Under the pieces are notes generated by a model. That model saw only the letters and a list, made by a program, of their open reading frames with translations. It ran no database searches and was not told the DNA's origin. Shown here piece after piece: positions 1 to 11,419 of a DNA stretch of 64,000 nt. Origin of the DNA: Paulownia fortunei (Eukaryota > Streptophyta > Magnoliopsida > Lamiales > Paulowniaceae); assembly GCA_019321725.1 (NCBI GenBank), contig CM033115.1, positions 6,582,673 to 6,646,672 of the forward strand, in the 5' to 3' direction. The position numbers and the translations under genes are program-made. Positions within the stretch are counted from its first letter, which is position 1, and every line of letters starts with the position of its first letter.

Positions 1-540
1 TCTCGTTCTGGCAAGAAGATCACCATACTGCATCCTGTTTAGATATCCATATCAAGTGGAGGAAGCGAGATATCTCTCAAGCAGTTAAACCGCCTGCTCG
101 TAATGTGAAAATCAACACTGATGGAGAAAGTAAAGGTAACTCGTAGCATTGTGGAGCGAGTGGGCCGATCAGAGATGGGCAAGGAGATGTTCTTATGGCT
201 TTTTCAGAGTTCATTGGACACAAAAATAACATAAGAGGCCGAACTATTTGCTATCTTTAAAGGCGTGACATTATGCAACAACCTTGGTTTCAACAATATT
301 TGGATTGAAAAAGATTCTCGTGGTGCTATCCATTTGAATCAAAGAGAGAAGGGGTGAAGAAATTGGTCCCTTCAATACCTTCTCACCCCAATCCGTTCAT
401 TGATGCCCTCACTCTCCATTCAAATTTCTCACATTTTCAGAGAAGGTAACAAACCGGCAGACTACTTGGCAAATCTTGCCGTATCGGATGATAGATTAAA
501 ACAAATGCCCGGGGATTTATCTGAAACTTCGGCGGATTGA
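1..540 (+). pseudogene. LINE-derived RNase H domain fragment (broken)
   Basis: This is the C-terminal RNase H domain that plant LINE ORF2 proteins carry after the reverse transcriptase. The conserved start of the domain, KINTDGESKGN, is readable near 108-140, followed by GASGPIRDGQGDVLMAFSEF. An in-frame TAG follows the GNS residues. A frameshift near 235 moves the reading to ELFAIFKG, WIEKDSRGAIHLN and finally EGNKPADYLANLAV, ending at TGA 538-540. A further stop lies in the middle. The 5' part (endonuclease and RT) would lie left of the window. A run of ten A residues near 768-777 may be the element's poly(A) end. It is on the strand opposite to the larger LINE at 2840-12312, so it is a separate insertion. 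Confidence 0.75.
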
Positions 541-893
541 TGAATTTAAAGTAATTTTTATATTAATAGACTCTAAGTTTTAGCTAATTAACTTAATTAA
601 ATCATTTGACTATTTGATGTTATGAGCTAATAGTATTTAATCTTATGCCTGCTAATAGTGTTTAATTTGTTCTCTTAAGTTGTAAGATTTGGTTTAGATA
701 TATTAATTGTATTTAATTTATTTTTAACATGTTTGTATAATAAATTATCGTATTTGAACATTTTCGAGAAAAAAAAAACTATATAATACTATAATCATCG
801 AATTTTTTTATTTTGATTTCTTTTTTTAATAAAACATTTCACTTCAGATATAACACTGATTCTTGCAATTATTTTAAGCCAACAGCCACTAGA

Positions 894-993
894 GAAACTA
901 GAAAGATAACTTAATAGTCTTAAATTAATTTTTCACTATTACAGAAACTAGAAAGATAACTTAATAGTCTTAAATTAATTTTTCACTATTACA
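894..993. repeat. Perfect 50-bp tandem duplication
   Basis: The unit starting GAAACTAGAAAGATAACTTA at 894 is repeated at 944 without change, and a third partial unit starts at 994. Identity over the full unit points to a recent duplication in otherwise decayed sequence. Confidence 0.9.
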
Positions 994-1611
994 GAAACTA
1001 GAATATAGATAATCTAATGAGAACATAACTTATCAGTTTATTTTAAGTAAATTCATTTTAAAAGGGGTATATGTAGTTATATAACTTAATTAAATCTTAT
1101 ATTTAGTAATTAAACTTAATTTCTTGCAAATTAACTATTTTTTGCAGTGACGTTCAAAAATAAACTCTGCAAATCGTGTTAAGTTATCAGACAATTATCG
1201 CAGAGGTTCAAAGTCTTTTCCACAATATAGTTACGATGGTGTAAGTACAAATTATTTATAACTTTTTAAATATAAAAAAGGGCTTGATGTCTTAAACTTA
1301 AATTTGAATGAAAATTTTTGAATTTAAATTTAAAACAAATATTGTTAATTTTTTAATTTAATGAATTTTTTTTAACTTAAATTCAAAAAAATCAAAAAAA
1401 GATGCATCAATTTGAAGTCTTAAAATTTAAAGTTAAATTTCAATAAAACACTTGCACTTAAATTTGACTTAGGTCTAAGGAGATGATTGAGTTTTAAATT
1501 TAATTCCCCTAAAAAAAGAAAAAAAAGAAAAATCATTGCAATTAAGCCATTAAACATACTCATTACTGGTCAAACCAATCACGTTATAATAGTATGGAAT
1601 TATGATCAACC

Positions 1612-1649
<38 letters not shown>

Positions 1650-1650
1650 C
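1612..1650. repeat. (CT)n/(TA)n compound microsatellite
   Basis: A CT dinucleotide run passes directly into a TA run of about eleven units, and imperfect TC-rich sequence follows to about 1672. Confidence 0.95.
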
Positions 1651-2344
1651 TGTGTCTCCCTCTATCTCTCTCTTTTGAATTAAATGGTAACTCACTATTA
1701 CATCATAATATTTTTAATCACTATTAACAATCAACAACTATCATGATCAACTAGCATTTTAAAAAATACAAATACACATGCTATCATGGAACTTGCATCA
1801 AATATTTTTAAAATTTTGAATTTCAATTTTGCCATTTGATCAATGTTATATTGTTACAAAAATAGTATAATATTTCATAGGCATCAAATTTGTTGAAAAT
1901 ATTTATAGGTGTCGGGGTGCATATATACGCATATAATTCAAATAGATAAGAATATTCTATACATATATATCTTACATTGAAATGTGCATCTATGAATGTG
2001 TTATGAGTGAAACTTTACAATTATAAACGATTCAAAAACTAATCATTTAGTGGTGTTAAATAGTTAATTTAAGTAAGATGATAATTATAAAAAAGAATTT
2101 TATAAAATACTTTATTTTGAAATATTTTAAAAATAAATAAGAATAATAAATTTAAAACTCATAAAATATTATTCTTACATTGCCCAAGAATTATACCTTT
2201 TAAATTGATAAATCTTAAAGAACAAAATACTCGAATTGAGATGTGGGAAAGATGGAATATAGACTCAAAACTTTACTATAATATGGATTGAGGAAGAGGG
2301 GCAAATAAGTGAATAAGTTGGAAATAAGGAATGACACATTTTGC

Positions 2345-2584
2345 CAAAAAAAAAAAAAAAAATTTGGACCCGGCAGGTCCACGGGTTGGGTTTCCCCAAC
2401 CCATAAGCGGCCCTTGATCCCAAAGATCGGTTACGGGTCAAACTCGTCGACCCGTGGTCAACGGATTTTGACCCTTTGACCACGGTCCGATTACGGGTTG
2501 AGTCTGGTTCTGACTCAACCCGTGGTTAGGTCTAACGTGTTGTACCAGTATGTTGCAAGACTTTATGATATTTTTTTTTTTTTT
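2345..2584. repeat. GC-rich dispersed repeat bounded by A-run and T-run, copy 1
   Basis: A GC-rich segment (about 2363-2545) lies between a run of about 18 A (2345-2362) and a run of about 14 T (2571-2584). It contains inverted words such as GTGGTCAA ... TTGACCAC and repeated forms of GACCCGTGGTC. A core of about 85 bp is repeated at about 15255-15345 in the same orientation. The GC content is unlike the surroundings. It may be a short non-autonomous element; I do not recognise the family. Confidence 0.6.
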
Positions 2585-2755
2585 ATTTACCAAGCTAACA
2601 TGGTCCAAGATACCAAAATTTTTCTTACTGAGCTTTGACATGCTAAGGACAACTCCAGTATTGACAAGTTTGTACAAGCTTTGACAGTTGAGATGTCTTA
2701 GTTTTTGGAGCCAGAGTTCAATGTCATCTATTTGGGTATTGTAACACATCATCTA
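2585..2755 (-). pseudogene. Copia GAG-pre-integrase fragment
   Basis: On the minus strand the reading LWLQKLRHLNCQSLYKLV followed by GVVLSMSKLSKKNFGI matches the GAG-pre-integrase (zinc-binding) domain of Ty1/copia polyproteins. The family normally reads W-x-x-RLGHLN here; the Gly of LGHLN is Arg in this copy. Only about 55 codons are left. The fragment abuts the 3' part of the minus-strand LINE reverse transcriptase at one side and the GC-rich repeat at the other, so it is a scrap left by deletion or a chimeric insertion. Confidence 0.65.
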
Positions 2756-2839
2756 TTCTTGCAACTTGTAGTAATTTTTAGAAGATCTCCATCGTGTCAA
2801 AACACTTTTGTTAGATTCATCAAACACTTGACATGATTT

Positions 2840-5560
2840 TTATTAAATTTGGCACACCAAGATATTAATTGGAAGCTTAGCTTGACCAAAACCTCTAATG
2901 CGTTCAATAGTTTCAACTGTCGCTTAGTCAATATGCTTGCTAGTAATAAATGAACATCTGCTAACATTAAATAATTATCCCAAAACACGCTCATATTCAT
3001 GGGAGAACTCTATAAGAAGCTCAAGGCCCTGCTCTGATGACTTAGAAAAAATTAATACATCATCAGTATATGAAAGATCAGACAACGATTCTGGATGAAT
3101 AATTCTGCAATCCCCTAGAAAAAGACTTCAGCCGCAATTATAAAAAGATAGGGTGAAATAGGGTCAGCATGTCTTAATCGTCTCGTGGACTGAAATGAAC
3201 CATTAACCAATGTTGAGAATCAAATGTTCTGAATACAATGTCCAATGAGTTTAATCAATTACCTCGATAAACCAAATTTATGGAGGACAATTAATAGAAA
3301 AGACCACTAAACCCTAAAACCCGATCATATGCCTTCGCCATATCTAATTTAAACATCACATTATGCGCTTTGCATAGTTTATTCAGAGAATGTATTAATT
3401 CTTGTGCAAGAAGAATATTGTCCATAATCAATCGACGCGATATGAAACCACTTTGTGACGGCAAAATAAGGGAAGGCAACAAGACAGCAAGCCGATTATT
3501 AAGAAACTTCGATATAATTTTGTTACTAACATTACACAAGCTTATAGGCCAAATTTCTCCCCAATGTGAAGGACTGGCCACCTTAGGAATAAGGACACTA
3601 GAAGTTTCTGTGAAGCTTATTGGCATTGGAGAGCCATTGAAGAAATCCATACAAGCTTCCAGTAGATCTACAGCACTGATATTCCAGCATTTCTGATAGA
3701 ATAATGCTGAAATTCCATCGAGCCCAACAACACTATCAGGACAAAGACTAAAAACTGCATCCTTCAACTCATCCAAAGAAGGGGATTGGCAAAGTCAAAA
3801 CATTATAGTCTTTCGGTACTAATTTAGGCAAACTGGAGAATCGAGAAAGGAATATGCATATCACATGTGAGCAATTACTGAAAAAAATCAACAGCCGATT
3901 CTTGGATCAGTTTTGCATCCGTAAGAACCTGGCCTCCAACCACAATAGACGAGATAGAGACTTCTGTTGTTTAGTTTTTAGCAATGCGTGAAAATATTTA
4001 GAATTTTTCTCACCTTCTTGCAACCACTTACACTCTGATTTCTGCTTTAGGAAGCCTCCTCCATTCCGTAAATCTTTAGCCAAAGTGCTTGACTCCGTTT
4101 CATGTCAAATAAATTATCATGAGTTGGCTTTTGATCAAATTTCTCCTCAGCAATGACTGAACCCTTCTCCATCTCCTGCACCTGGTCGAGCATATTCCCA
4201 GAAATATTTGGATTCCGTCACTGTAAATGTTGTTTCAATGACAAAAGTTGCTGGAACTTAACCATGCCACGACCCGACTGAGGAAAGTTACAAACTTTGG
4301 CCACCGTATCCATAAATAAGTCATGTTGCACCCACATCTAAGAAGCCGGGCCTCGCAATTCAGTTGTTTTGGCTTGCACTATTAGAGTGATATGATCCAA
4401 ACATACACGCGCGCTATGAATGACTGAAGTAGAATTCATCAACTCTAACCACTCAAACGAATATAAAACACGATGAAGTCATTTCCACATACGATTTTTC
4501 ATCCAATTGAACTCTAAACCTTGAAAGTCGGCGTCTTGTAACCCACAATCCAGAATAACATTATTAAAGTCATCCATAGATTTAAAATTAGGAAATGCTC
4601 CACCCTTCCTTTCTTGATGACTAGTTATACATTGCATTAAAATCCCCACCAAAAATCTAAGGCTTAGAAGTTGCAATAGTCGTTAACCCTCCCATAGGTC
4701 AGTACGCCCTGCTACCTGTGATTTTGCATAAACAAATGTTCCCAAAAATGGTTGTGCCACCAATCCAGAAATTTTGAAATGCAAGAGCAAGAACTGCTCG
4801 TGATCCACCAACAATTCCATATCACATGAATCATCAAAAAGCACCCATATCTTATTTGAGCAATTGGCAATAATATGAGAAAAACCTATAGTTCCAGTCA
4901 TATACCCCTCATCCGAACGACCATAGGTTCTGAAATTATCAAAATCTTCGGCTTGTATTCAACACAAATTTTTTGGGTAAATTTGTTACCCACACCTTGC
5001 ACATTCCAAATTACTAAGCTAAAATGGTTCATCATAAATCAATGCGAAGAAAGAATTGATGAGGACCTGGCGATCCGTTTGGCCTAAGTTCCAGTGACAA
5101 TTTGAGACTTCTTTTCGAGTTTTGGCTGTGGTTTATCATCAGATTGATAAACAACAATAGCTTGAGACTCTACCTCCTTTCAATCCAAGGATGAACTACG
5201 CCTAAGTTTATACTGGATATTCGCCTGAGCAAAAATATTTGTGTCCTCAAAGCTATTATGATCACCACCTTCTTCAACATCCTTGTCTGCTTCTATCAAA
5301 TTATTTTCAAAATTACCAACCAATGGTGAAAAACGATTATCGGCAGTGAAATCCGTGTTGAGCCCGCATATCAAATCATCCTCAATATCATTCACACTTT
5401 TGAGTTGATCCTCAATTGAAGTCGTAATATTATCAATCGGAATTAAACCAATGGATTTAATCACCATCAAGTCAGACCCTTTTGACAAAATTGAAGCAGC
5501 TTGGGGGATGATAAAACTTCATCAATAAATTCCAAAATTTGGCAACGTACTTGAGATTAA
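2840..5560 (-). pseudogene. LINE ORF2: endonuclease and reverse transcriptase, decayed
   Basis: Reading from 5488 down, a linker region comes first, then the start of the EEP endonuclease near 5035 (VIWNVQGVGNKF). TFVYAK and GRTDLW follow near 4690-4730, then FPNFKSMDDFNNVILDCGL near 4545-4600. The RT linker shows KSECKWLQEGEKNSKYFH near 4000-4050. The best preserved RT block (3776-3291) reads PDSVVGLDGISALFYQKCW, then FTETSSVLIPKVASPSHW, PISLCNVSNKIISK, SQSGFISRRLIMDNILLAQE and FKLDMAKAYDRV. The catalytic box reads YTDDVLIF near 3060, in a different frame. The thumb region follows to about 2840 with RGFGQAKLPI. Several frameshifts and stops make it inactive. Confidence 0.85.
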
Positions 5561-5705
5561 CCTCATCAATAATATTAAAAATGATATTTTAGTTGGATTA
5601 AAAAAAAAAAAAATATTCACACTTTCGAATTAACTTCGTTAATAATATTAAAAGAGTATTTTAGTTGGATTAAAAATTAAAAAAAATATTCACACTTTAT
5701 AATAA
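5560..5705 (-). repeat. Two tandem Helitron 5'-end-like segments
   Basis: Two adjacent copies of about 70 bp read, on the minus strand, AAAGTGTGAATATTT, a run of T, then ATCCAACTAAAATA and ATATTATT. The same order is found at the 5' end of the neighbouring Helitron (near 11286-11357: CAGTGTGAATGTTT ... TTCAACTAAAATA). They therefore look like truncated 5' ends of related Helitrons standing directly at the 3' end of the intact one. Confidence 0.6.
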
Positions 5706-5735
5706 CTAGTAAGTAATATATGCGTTGCACATGTA
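5706..5735 (-). other. Helitron 3' terminus with hairpin and CTAG
   Basis: The minus strand reads ACATGTGCAACGCATATA, then ten bases, then CTAG|T. The hairpin followed within about 10-12 bases by CTRR is the replication-terminator structure of Helitrons. The sequence also resembles the common plant Helitron terminal word GCGTTGCAC. Confidence 0.65.
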
Positions 5736-6239
5736 CAAATATTACACAAGTTAGATAATTAATATTAAAAATTATTAATTTTATGAATATAAATAAAACT
5801 ACAATTTAGCTATATTTCTTCTTTAATGATGAATGCGTGTGCAACTAAGTGAAAGGATTATGATTCAGGATTAAAAATTGAATAAAATACACATCAAATA
5901 TTTAAAGATCTACAGAATTATGTGTCAGTTTTTACATATTATTTGGTATACATACGATTTATACATAATATTATTAGACTACTTTAATTGAGTATGATCA
6001 TCATAAGTACTCAAATTATTTTTTCTTTAATTACTTGTATACTACAACTTTCTTCACACTACATGATTATTAGGTATCAGAACTTTGTGTTATAGTGAAT
6101 CATACTTCAATGTTGTTTTTTCCTAATAAAAATAAAATATTAGTTACTATTAATAATATATAATGTATTATTTAAGAAAAAAAATATTTGTATTTACACT
6201 CAAAATTTGTCTATACATAATTTTTTTAGTCTACATCTT

Positions 6240-7600
6240 TTTCTTACATTTGAGGTATCTTATTTAATCAACTATTGGTTATAAATATTTAATTTCTTCT
6301 AGAGAGAACAATGTATAATTAGCATTAAGAAGACACAGAATTAGGCAAATAGACACCAACATTTGTAATTTTTTTTCCTTAAGCTTTTTTGATTGTTGTT
6401 ACAAAATAAAGTTTCATATAGAATTGTTCACATCTAAATTGAAATGGATAACCTTTATTTTCAGCTGGTGAAAGTTGCACTTTAGGTATAAAAACAAGCT
6501 TTCCAATTTGCTGTTCAAACACAATTTCTCTATCAATTATGTTATTCTTGAAATATTACATACCATTATTGTACTATTACTCAATCTATTTTATGGGTTC
6601 AAATTCCTCAAAAAATTAATGAATTTTTTTTTTCAACATCAATTTATGGAAAAGGCAAGCGATTTGGGATTAAAGGGTTCAAATGTTCTATTCATAATAG
6701 TAATTTATGTCATCAATAATTATATCAAAACTGTCAAATGTTCTTGCTTTTTGATGCTTGGCTTGTCATGTAATGAGATGAATGTGCATTCTTATTTAAG
6801 GTATCGAATATAGCCCTAATAAGTCGTAATATTAAGTTTTATTTGTTGTCATACTTAATAATCATATCTTCTACAATTTTGATGTTACCTTTAATATCAC
6901 TTGGTTCCTCATATTTTCCAACTCTAAGTAAAAACTCACTGAAATTTGTATTATTCCTCAACTCATGTTTCTTGATAAAGTAATTTTTTTTTCATTTTGG
7001 GCAACAAACATAACTTAACCAAATTTACAAAAATAGTTTGATAGATTGTTGTCTTAGAAATAATTTTTAATACTTGTCGAAAATTTTCACAAAATATTAC
7101 AACTTTTCCACCAAAATTCTCATTATTTTCCATTATGTTTTTCAGTAATTTATCAACATTCTTGATAGCTATCGTTTTGTTATTTGTGCTTCATCTCATA
7201 AAAATAGTTGTGGTTTACGTAATAGATTTGCAACCCTACTTTGCTTGGACATAGTGTACTAATTTGATTCAATTGCATCTATTGGTATTTTGAAGTGAGA
7301 ATGTATTGTTCTACCCTCTCACATTATTGCAAAAGAAACTCCAAACGCTACGCTTATAAGTACTATTTGAGTTTTGGATTTAAAATGAGCTAACAATATA
7401 TGGTTTAATTTATTTTTCATATTCCACATGGCCCATCAATAAAGAAACCTCTTGCACATTTGTATGCAATCTAATATCATTAGAAAAGTTTTATGTTGTT
7501 TAGGATTCAACTTTAGTTATACTTTATAATCTTTTAGAGGTATTTCTTTTGACATTTTATCTTGTATCTCTTTTAAAAATTATTGTGCATAGTATCTATA
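6240..7600 (-). pseudogene. Helitron Pif1-type helicase domain (RepHel), decayed
   Basis: In Helitrons the helicase half of the RepHel protein unwinds DNA during rolling-circle transposition. Reading downwards from about 7590, one finds EIPLKDYKV and KLNPKQHKTFLMIL, then a damaged Walker A as GFFIDGPCG (7424-7450; GPGGTGKT in the family). Next come SVAFGVSFAIM, EGRTIHSHFKIPIDAIESN, SKQSRVANLL and the Walker B box DEAQITKR (7184-7195). ENFGGKVVIF with FRQVL follows near 7075-7110, then NTNFSEFLLRVGKYEEPSD, NKNAHSSHYM, VFIPKVQLSPAEN near 6460 and the C-terminal VGVYLPNSV near 6340. The order matches plant Helitron helicases throughout. Many stops and at least four frameshifts are present. The Rep nuclease half was not found. 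Confidence 0.8.
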
Positions 7601-8867
7601 TCAATAGGAATGGTTGACAGATCATATGAACTAATATTTTTTTTTCATGTTCTTTAAGAAAAAAATCAGACTTTTTAAAATTTCGGCAATTTGTATTCAT
7701 CTGATGTTTTTCTTATGAAATTTTTAAACATTGCTATGCATCCCAAATAACTCTCATATCTGTTATGTACAATATACACTCTTATTGACTTCATGGTAAA
7801 TTTCATACAATTCAACCAGATATTTGATAGTAAAAGTGCATGTAGAGCTAGCAATATTATCACTCTAACAAGCAAATCTAAAATCTTATTTGATGGTTGA
7901 TTGCGTTTTATTTTTCAAAATTGACATATTGATGAATATCAATAACTTTAAAATCATGTAGTTAGTATATATAAATGATGATACTTTTCATTCTTATAAT
8001 TTTATTTGTTTTAATTTTATTAATTAAAGTATATATAAACTCAAGAAAAAAGAAGATGAATAAAAATTAACATGGAAAAATTAAGTATTCTAAAAGAAAA
8101 TAACTTAATGTATTTTAACAAAAAAAATTGCAGTTGACAATGCAACAAATCAATGAATTCTCTTTTAGCTCATAGTTTATAGACAACACTTGTTCATTAG
8201 AAATTAAAAAAAATTAGCAAATCAAAACTAAAAATTTGGTATGTACTATGTTGATAACAAAAAATTCGATTTGATATTTATTTTTTTATAAAAATGCAAT
8301 ATTCAGTTTGATTTTAATTTTTTATTTCAATTTATTGAACTGTATCAAATATCAGATTAAATATTTACAAATTTTATCAATAATTTTTTTTATCTAATTT
8401 TATATATTAATTAGTTTTTTATATTTTTTTTTCTTCTTAATTTTAACTTACTAAACTAAAAATAATAATTTCAAAATACAATTAGGTTTTGTTAAAAAAT
8501 GAAAATAAAGAAGAAATTGAGCCAAAAATATGCTATATATAGCTTTGTAATACTGTAATAATATATATATATATAATAAAATTTTATCTCTATTAGTTTA
8601 CCTTAAAAAAATTTATTGTTAGTTTCATTTTAGCCCCTATATGTACTTTTAAAAATGCTCTAATTTTATAATTGGTTCAGTAGAATAATATGTAAAAAGA
8701 TCAAGAAATACACAAGTAAATATAGTATAAAATTATTTTTTATTTAATGTAATATATATATATTTATATATATATATATTTGAAATATTTATGTTGAAAT
8801 GTGGTGATACAACATGAAGTTCATACAACTTCTTTTTGTCATATTTGATTCTAATGAAAAAAATTTA

Positions 8868-9240
8868 GGCTTTGTTTGGTTTTGTTTTCAGTTATTTTGA
8901 GGAGAGTGTTATCAAAAAATATATTTTGAAAAGTGAGTTTGTAGAACTTGTATAGCAAAAAAAATGTGTATGTTTTGTTGGGACAAATGATATAATATGT
9001 TTTGAAAGACATTATATCAATGGTAGATATATTGTCAATATTATTTTATTATGGTTAATGAGAGACATTTTTAATTATAAATATATTGTCAATGTTATTG
9101 AGTTGTAATTAGTGACAATATAAGATATAGGATTATCTAACTATGGTAATAAATAATTTTGTATTTTGGGAGAAAATACCATTCTCAAAAAATACAAGTA
9201 ACAAACACATTTTCTTATCCAAAAAAGAAAAATAATGTTT
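8868..9240. mobile_element. Possible degenerate MITE inside the Helitron
   Basis: It starts with GGCTTTGTTTGGTTTTG, the same kind of terminus as the MITE at 12313. Its interior shares similar words (GATATATTGTCAATATTATTT, TTAGTG, GAGAGAATA-like). A matching right terminus is not visible, so the end is a guess. Confidence 0.35.
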
Positions 9241-9720
9241 GGAAGAAAAGTAGGAAGAGAAAGCTAATAAAAACTATAATATTCGAATTGATAATAAAAT
9301 AGTATAAATAAAATTTATTAAATTAAATAATCAACCTAAAATATATATTTTTTCATGAAGTGATTCTAGTAGTGATTTAACATAAATTCTAAAGTAAAAA
9401 AAAAATTACCAAGTCAAATATCAGATGCAATTGTAATCGGGCTACTATGATTGCAACGACAAAAGATAAGTTAAATGATTAAAAGAGATTTTAAATTTTG
9501 TGCATAAAATATGTGAAATATAAAGGATAACATCATTTTTGGAATATGGTCTCGTAATTGATAAATATGATATAAAATTCACATGTAGGTGACTTGATAA
9601 AGCAAAATTAAAGGAATAAAATACTTCATCAATTAATGTAATTATTTTCGTATAGTCTCATGGTTCAAAAATAAATAAATTTTAGTCATGAATAAACTTT
9701 AAGTTTTGTTGCATTCTTTT

Positions 9721-9752
9721 TTTTTTGGGGGGTGGGGGTGGGGGGGAGTGGA
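9721..9752 (+). repeat. G-rich tract with quadruplex-forming pattern
   Basis: After a T run, the plus strand has G-runs of six, five and seven separated by single T residues, then GAGTGG. This is the only strongly G-rich run in the Helitron. At least four runs of three G can be placed, the sequence pattern of a G-quadruplex. Confidence 0.7.
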
Positions 9753-11350
9753 ACAACAAAAAATTATAAATATGACAGTGGATTGTGTTTTTGAATTGAT
9801 ATAAAAGAAATTGATGTTATTTTCACATTAATGTTAATGAGTCTAATTAAACTAGATATAGTGAGGTACATTTTCATACAAACTTAATATTCGGTTTGAT
9901 TTTTGATTTTTTTATTTTGATTCATCAAATCGTATAAAATATTGAATTTTAATTTTTTACAAATTTTATAAATAGTTGTTATATATTCTTTTATATTTAT
10001 TAATTAATCTTATACTTTTTTCTTAATTTTAACTTACTAAACTAAAAATAATAAATTCAAAATACAATTAGGTTTTGCTATTTAATTTTGAACTATTTAA
10101 TTTTTTTATTATTTAGCAAAATTATTTTTTAACAAAATCATAAAATTGAAAATGGTCTAAAGATAAAACAAAAGGTCAACTTCTTATAAATATAATTTTC
10201 CCACATGTTTTCAAAAGAAATTTACCATAAATATAATTTTTCCACAAATTTTCAGAAGAAATTAGCAAATTGGTAAATATATTATAAAATTCAAATTTGA
10301 ATGGCTTGAGAAAGAATATGTTAAAAAAATCAAATATCTCATTAACTGATATAATTATTTTCGTATCTTCCAAGTACATAAAAATATACTTTTAGTCTCA
10401 TAGTTCAGGAGATCTAGCAAATTTAATCTCATAATTCGAAAAAAATTCAATTTTAATCATGAAGGCACTTTAATATAAATGTTCTGCTCTATTTATTTTT
10501 TCAATAATTGAAATAACCAAAATTATAAATAGAATAGTGAAATGTGCCTTTCAATTGATATAAAAAAATAAATATTATTTCTATATTAATTTTAATGAAT
10601 TTGATTAGACTGGATATTGTAAGGTATATTTAGTTTATTCAATTATATTTAGTTTATTCAAATAAACATATTTCACAATATAATAATTTTCATATAGTGT
10701 TCATATTTTTTTCTATTCTAATTAAATGTGATTTTTTTGTAGGGGTGAAAACAATTTGATAAACCAATGGAATAAAATCAAAATTGAAAATTTGGTATTT
10801 ATCAAAGTTGAAAAAAAAATTAAATTTGGTATTTGATTTTTATCATAAAAAAAATTGTATTCAATTTAATTTTGTTGTTTTATTTCAATTTATCGAACCA
10901 TGTGACAATATCAAATTTTAATTTTTATAAATTTTATAAATAATTTCTATATCTTAGTTTATATTTATTAATTAATTCTAAATACAATTAATTTTTCTTA
11001 TTTAAATTTGAACTATTTAGCTTTTTTTTTAATTTTTTAAAAATTCATTTAACAAAATAATTGAATCGAAATATGAATACATAAATGGATAAAAGAGAAA
11101 GCAAAAAATAAATTATATATATGTAATTCCACACATGTTATTGAAATATCAAATAAATGATAGTAGAGTTTAATTTAAACTCTTAATGTTCTCTTATCGT
11201 AATTATCTTATAATTTTATTGACCAATTAAAAAAATAAGTCAAAATTATGTAATTACTAAATTACATAATTACCATTAAAACTAATAACATCAAAAAAGG
11301 TATTTTAGTTGAATCAAAAAATTGGAAGAAACATTCACACTGTTATAATA

Positions 11351-11403
11351 GTATAGATATAGATATAGATAGATAGATATAGAAAAATAGAGATATAAAT
11401 ATA
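11351..11403. repeat. TATAGA/TAGA microsatellite at the Helitron 5' boundary
   Basis: Units of TATAGA and TAGA are repeated, then decay into AAATAGAGATATAAAT. The Helitron 5' TC can be placed at several positions inside this repeat. Confidence 0.8.
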
Positions 11404-11419
11404 ACTCGTTGATGAATAA

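Larger units (their letters stand above)
541..2344. other. AT-rich non-coding stretch without a recognisable gene
   Basis: After the LINE tail there is only AT-rich sequence with short homopolymer runs, a direct duplication (894-993) and a TC/TA microsatellite (1612-1650). A 63-codon frame at 1487-1678 runs through the microsatellite and looks like chance. No RNA gene or regulatory site is visible. Confidence 0.6.
8215..11000. repeat. Three dispersed, diverged copies of an AT-rich segment
   Basis: Segments at about 8215-8490, 9885-10085 and 10790-11005 share the same word order: a TTTGGT/TTCGGTTTGAT start, TTATTTCAATTTAT(T/C)GAAC, ACAAATTTTAT(A/C)AATA, TATTAATTAATT, and in two of them TTAACTTACTAAACTAAAAA and AATACAATTAGGTTTTG. 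They are direct repeats within the Helitron, about 0.9-1.7 kb apart. Confidence 0.65.
7601..11300 (-). other. 5' half of Helitron, no recognisable Rep domain
   Basis: The Rep (HUH nuclease) part should lie here on the minus strand, but I cannot read the two-His or Tyr motifs. An open 66-codon frame at 7675-7875 just upstream of the helicase has no family I recognise. The rest is AT-rich with three related internal segments, a MITE-like piece and a G-rich tract, listed separately. Confidence 0.5.
5706..11357 (-). mobile_element. Helitron rolling-circle transposon, about 5.65 kb
   Basis: On the minus strand the element would begin with TCTATACTATTATAACAG at about 11357, just after an A, and end with CTAG at 5709-5706, followed by T. 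That is the Helitron rule: 5' TC, 3' CTRR, insertion between A and T. A short hairpin with arms around an AAC loop (ATGTGC and GCATAT, about 5719-5733) precedes the 3' CTAG by about ten bases, as usual. A decayed helicase lies inside on the same strand. The exact 5' base is uncertain by some 15 bp because it lies in a TATAGA microsatellite. Confidence 0.7.

Noticed and set aside
894..993. Possible CRISPR-like or satellite array
   Set aside because: Only two full units directly adjacent without spacers, and the genome is a plant; a simple tandem duplication.
1487..1678. 63-codon open frame on the plus strand
   Set aside because: It reads through A-rich sequence and the TC/TA microsatellite (SLSLSIYIYIYIS); no protein-like composition.
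3370..3696. 108-codon plus-strand frame
   Set aside because: Complement of the best preserved LINE reverse transcriptase block on the minus strand; only a shadow.
6475..6813. 112-codon plus-strand frame in the Helitron
   Set aside because: Lies opposite the helicase remnant (VFIPKVQLSPAEN, NAHSSHYM on the minus strand); composition is that of an AT-rich shadow.
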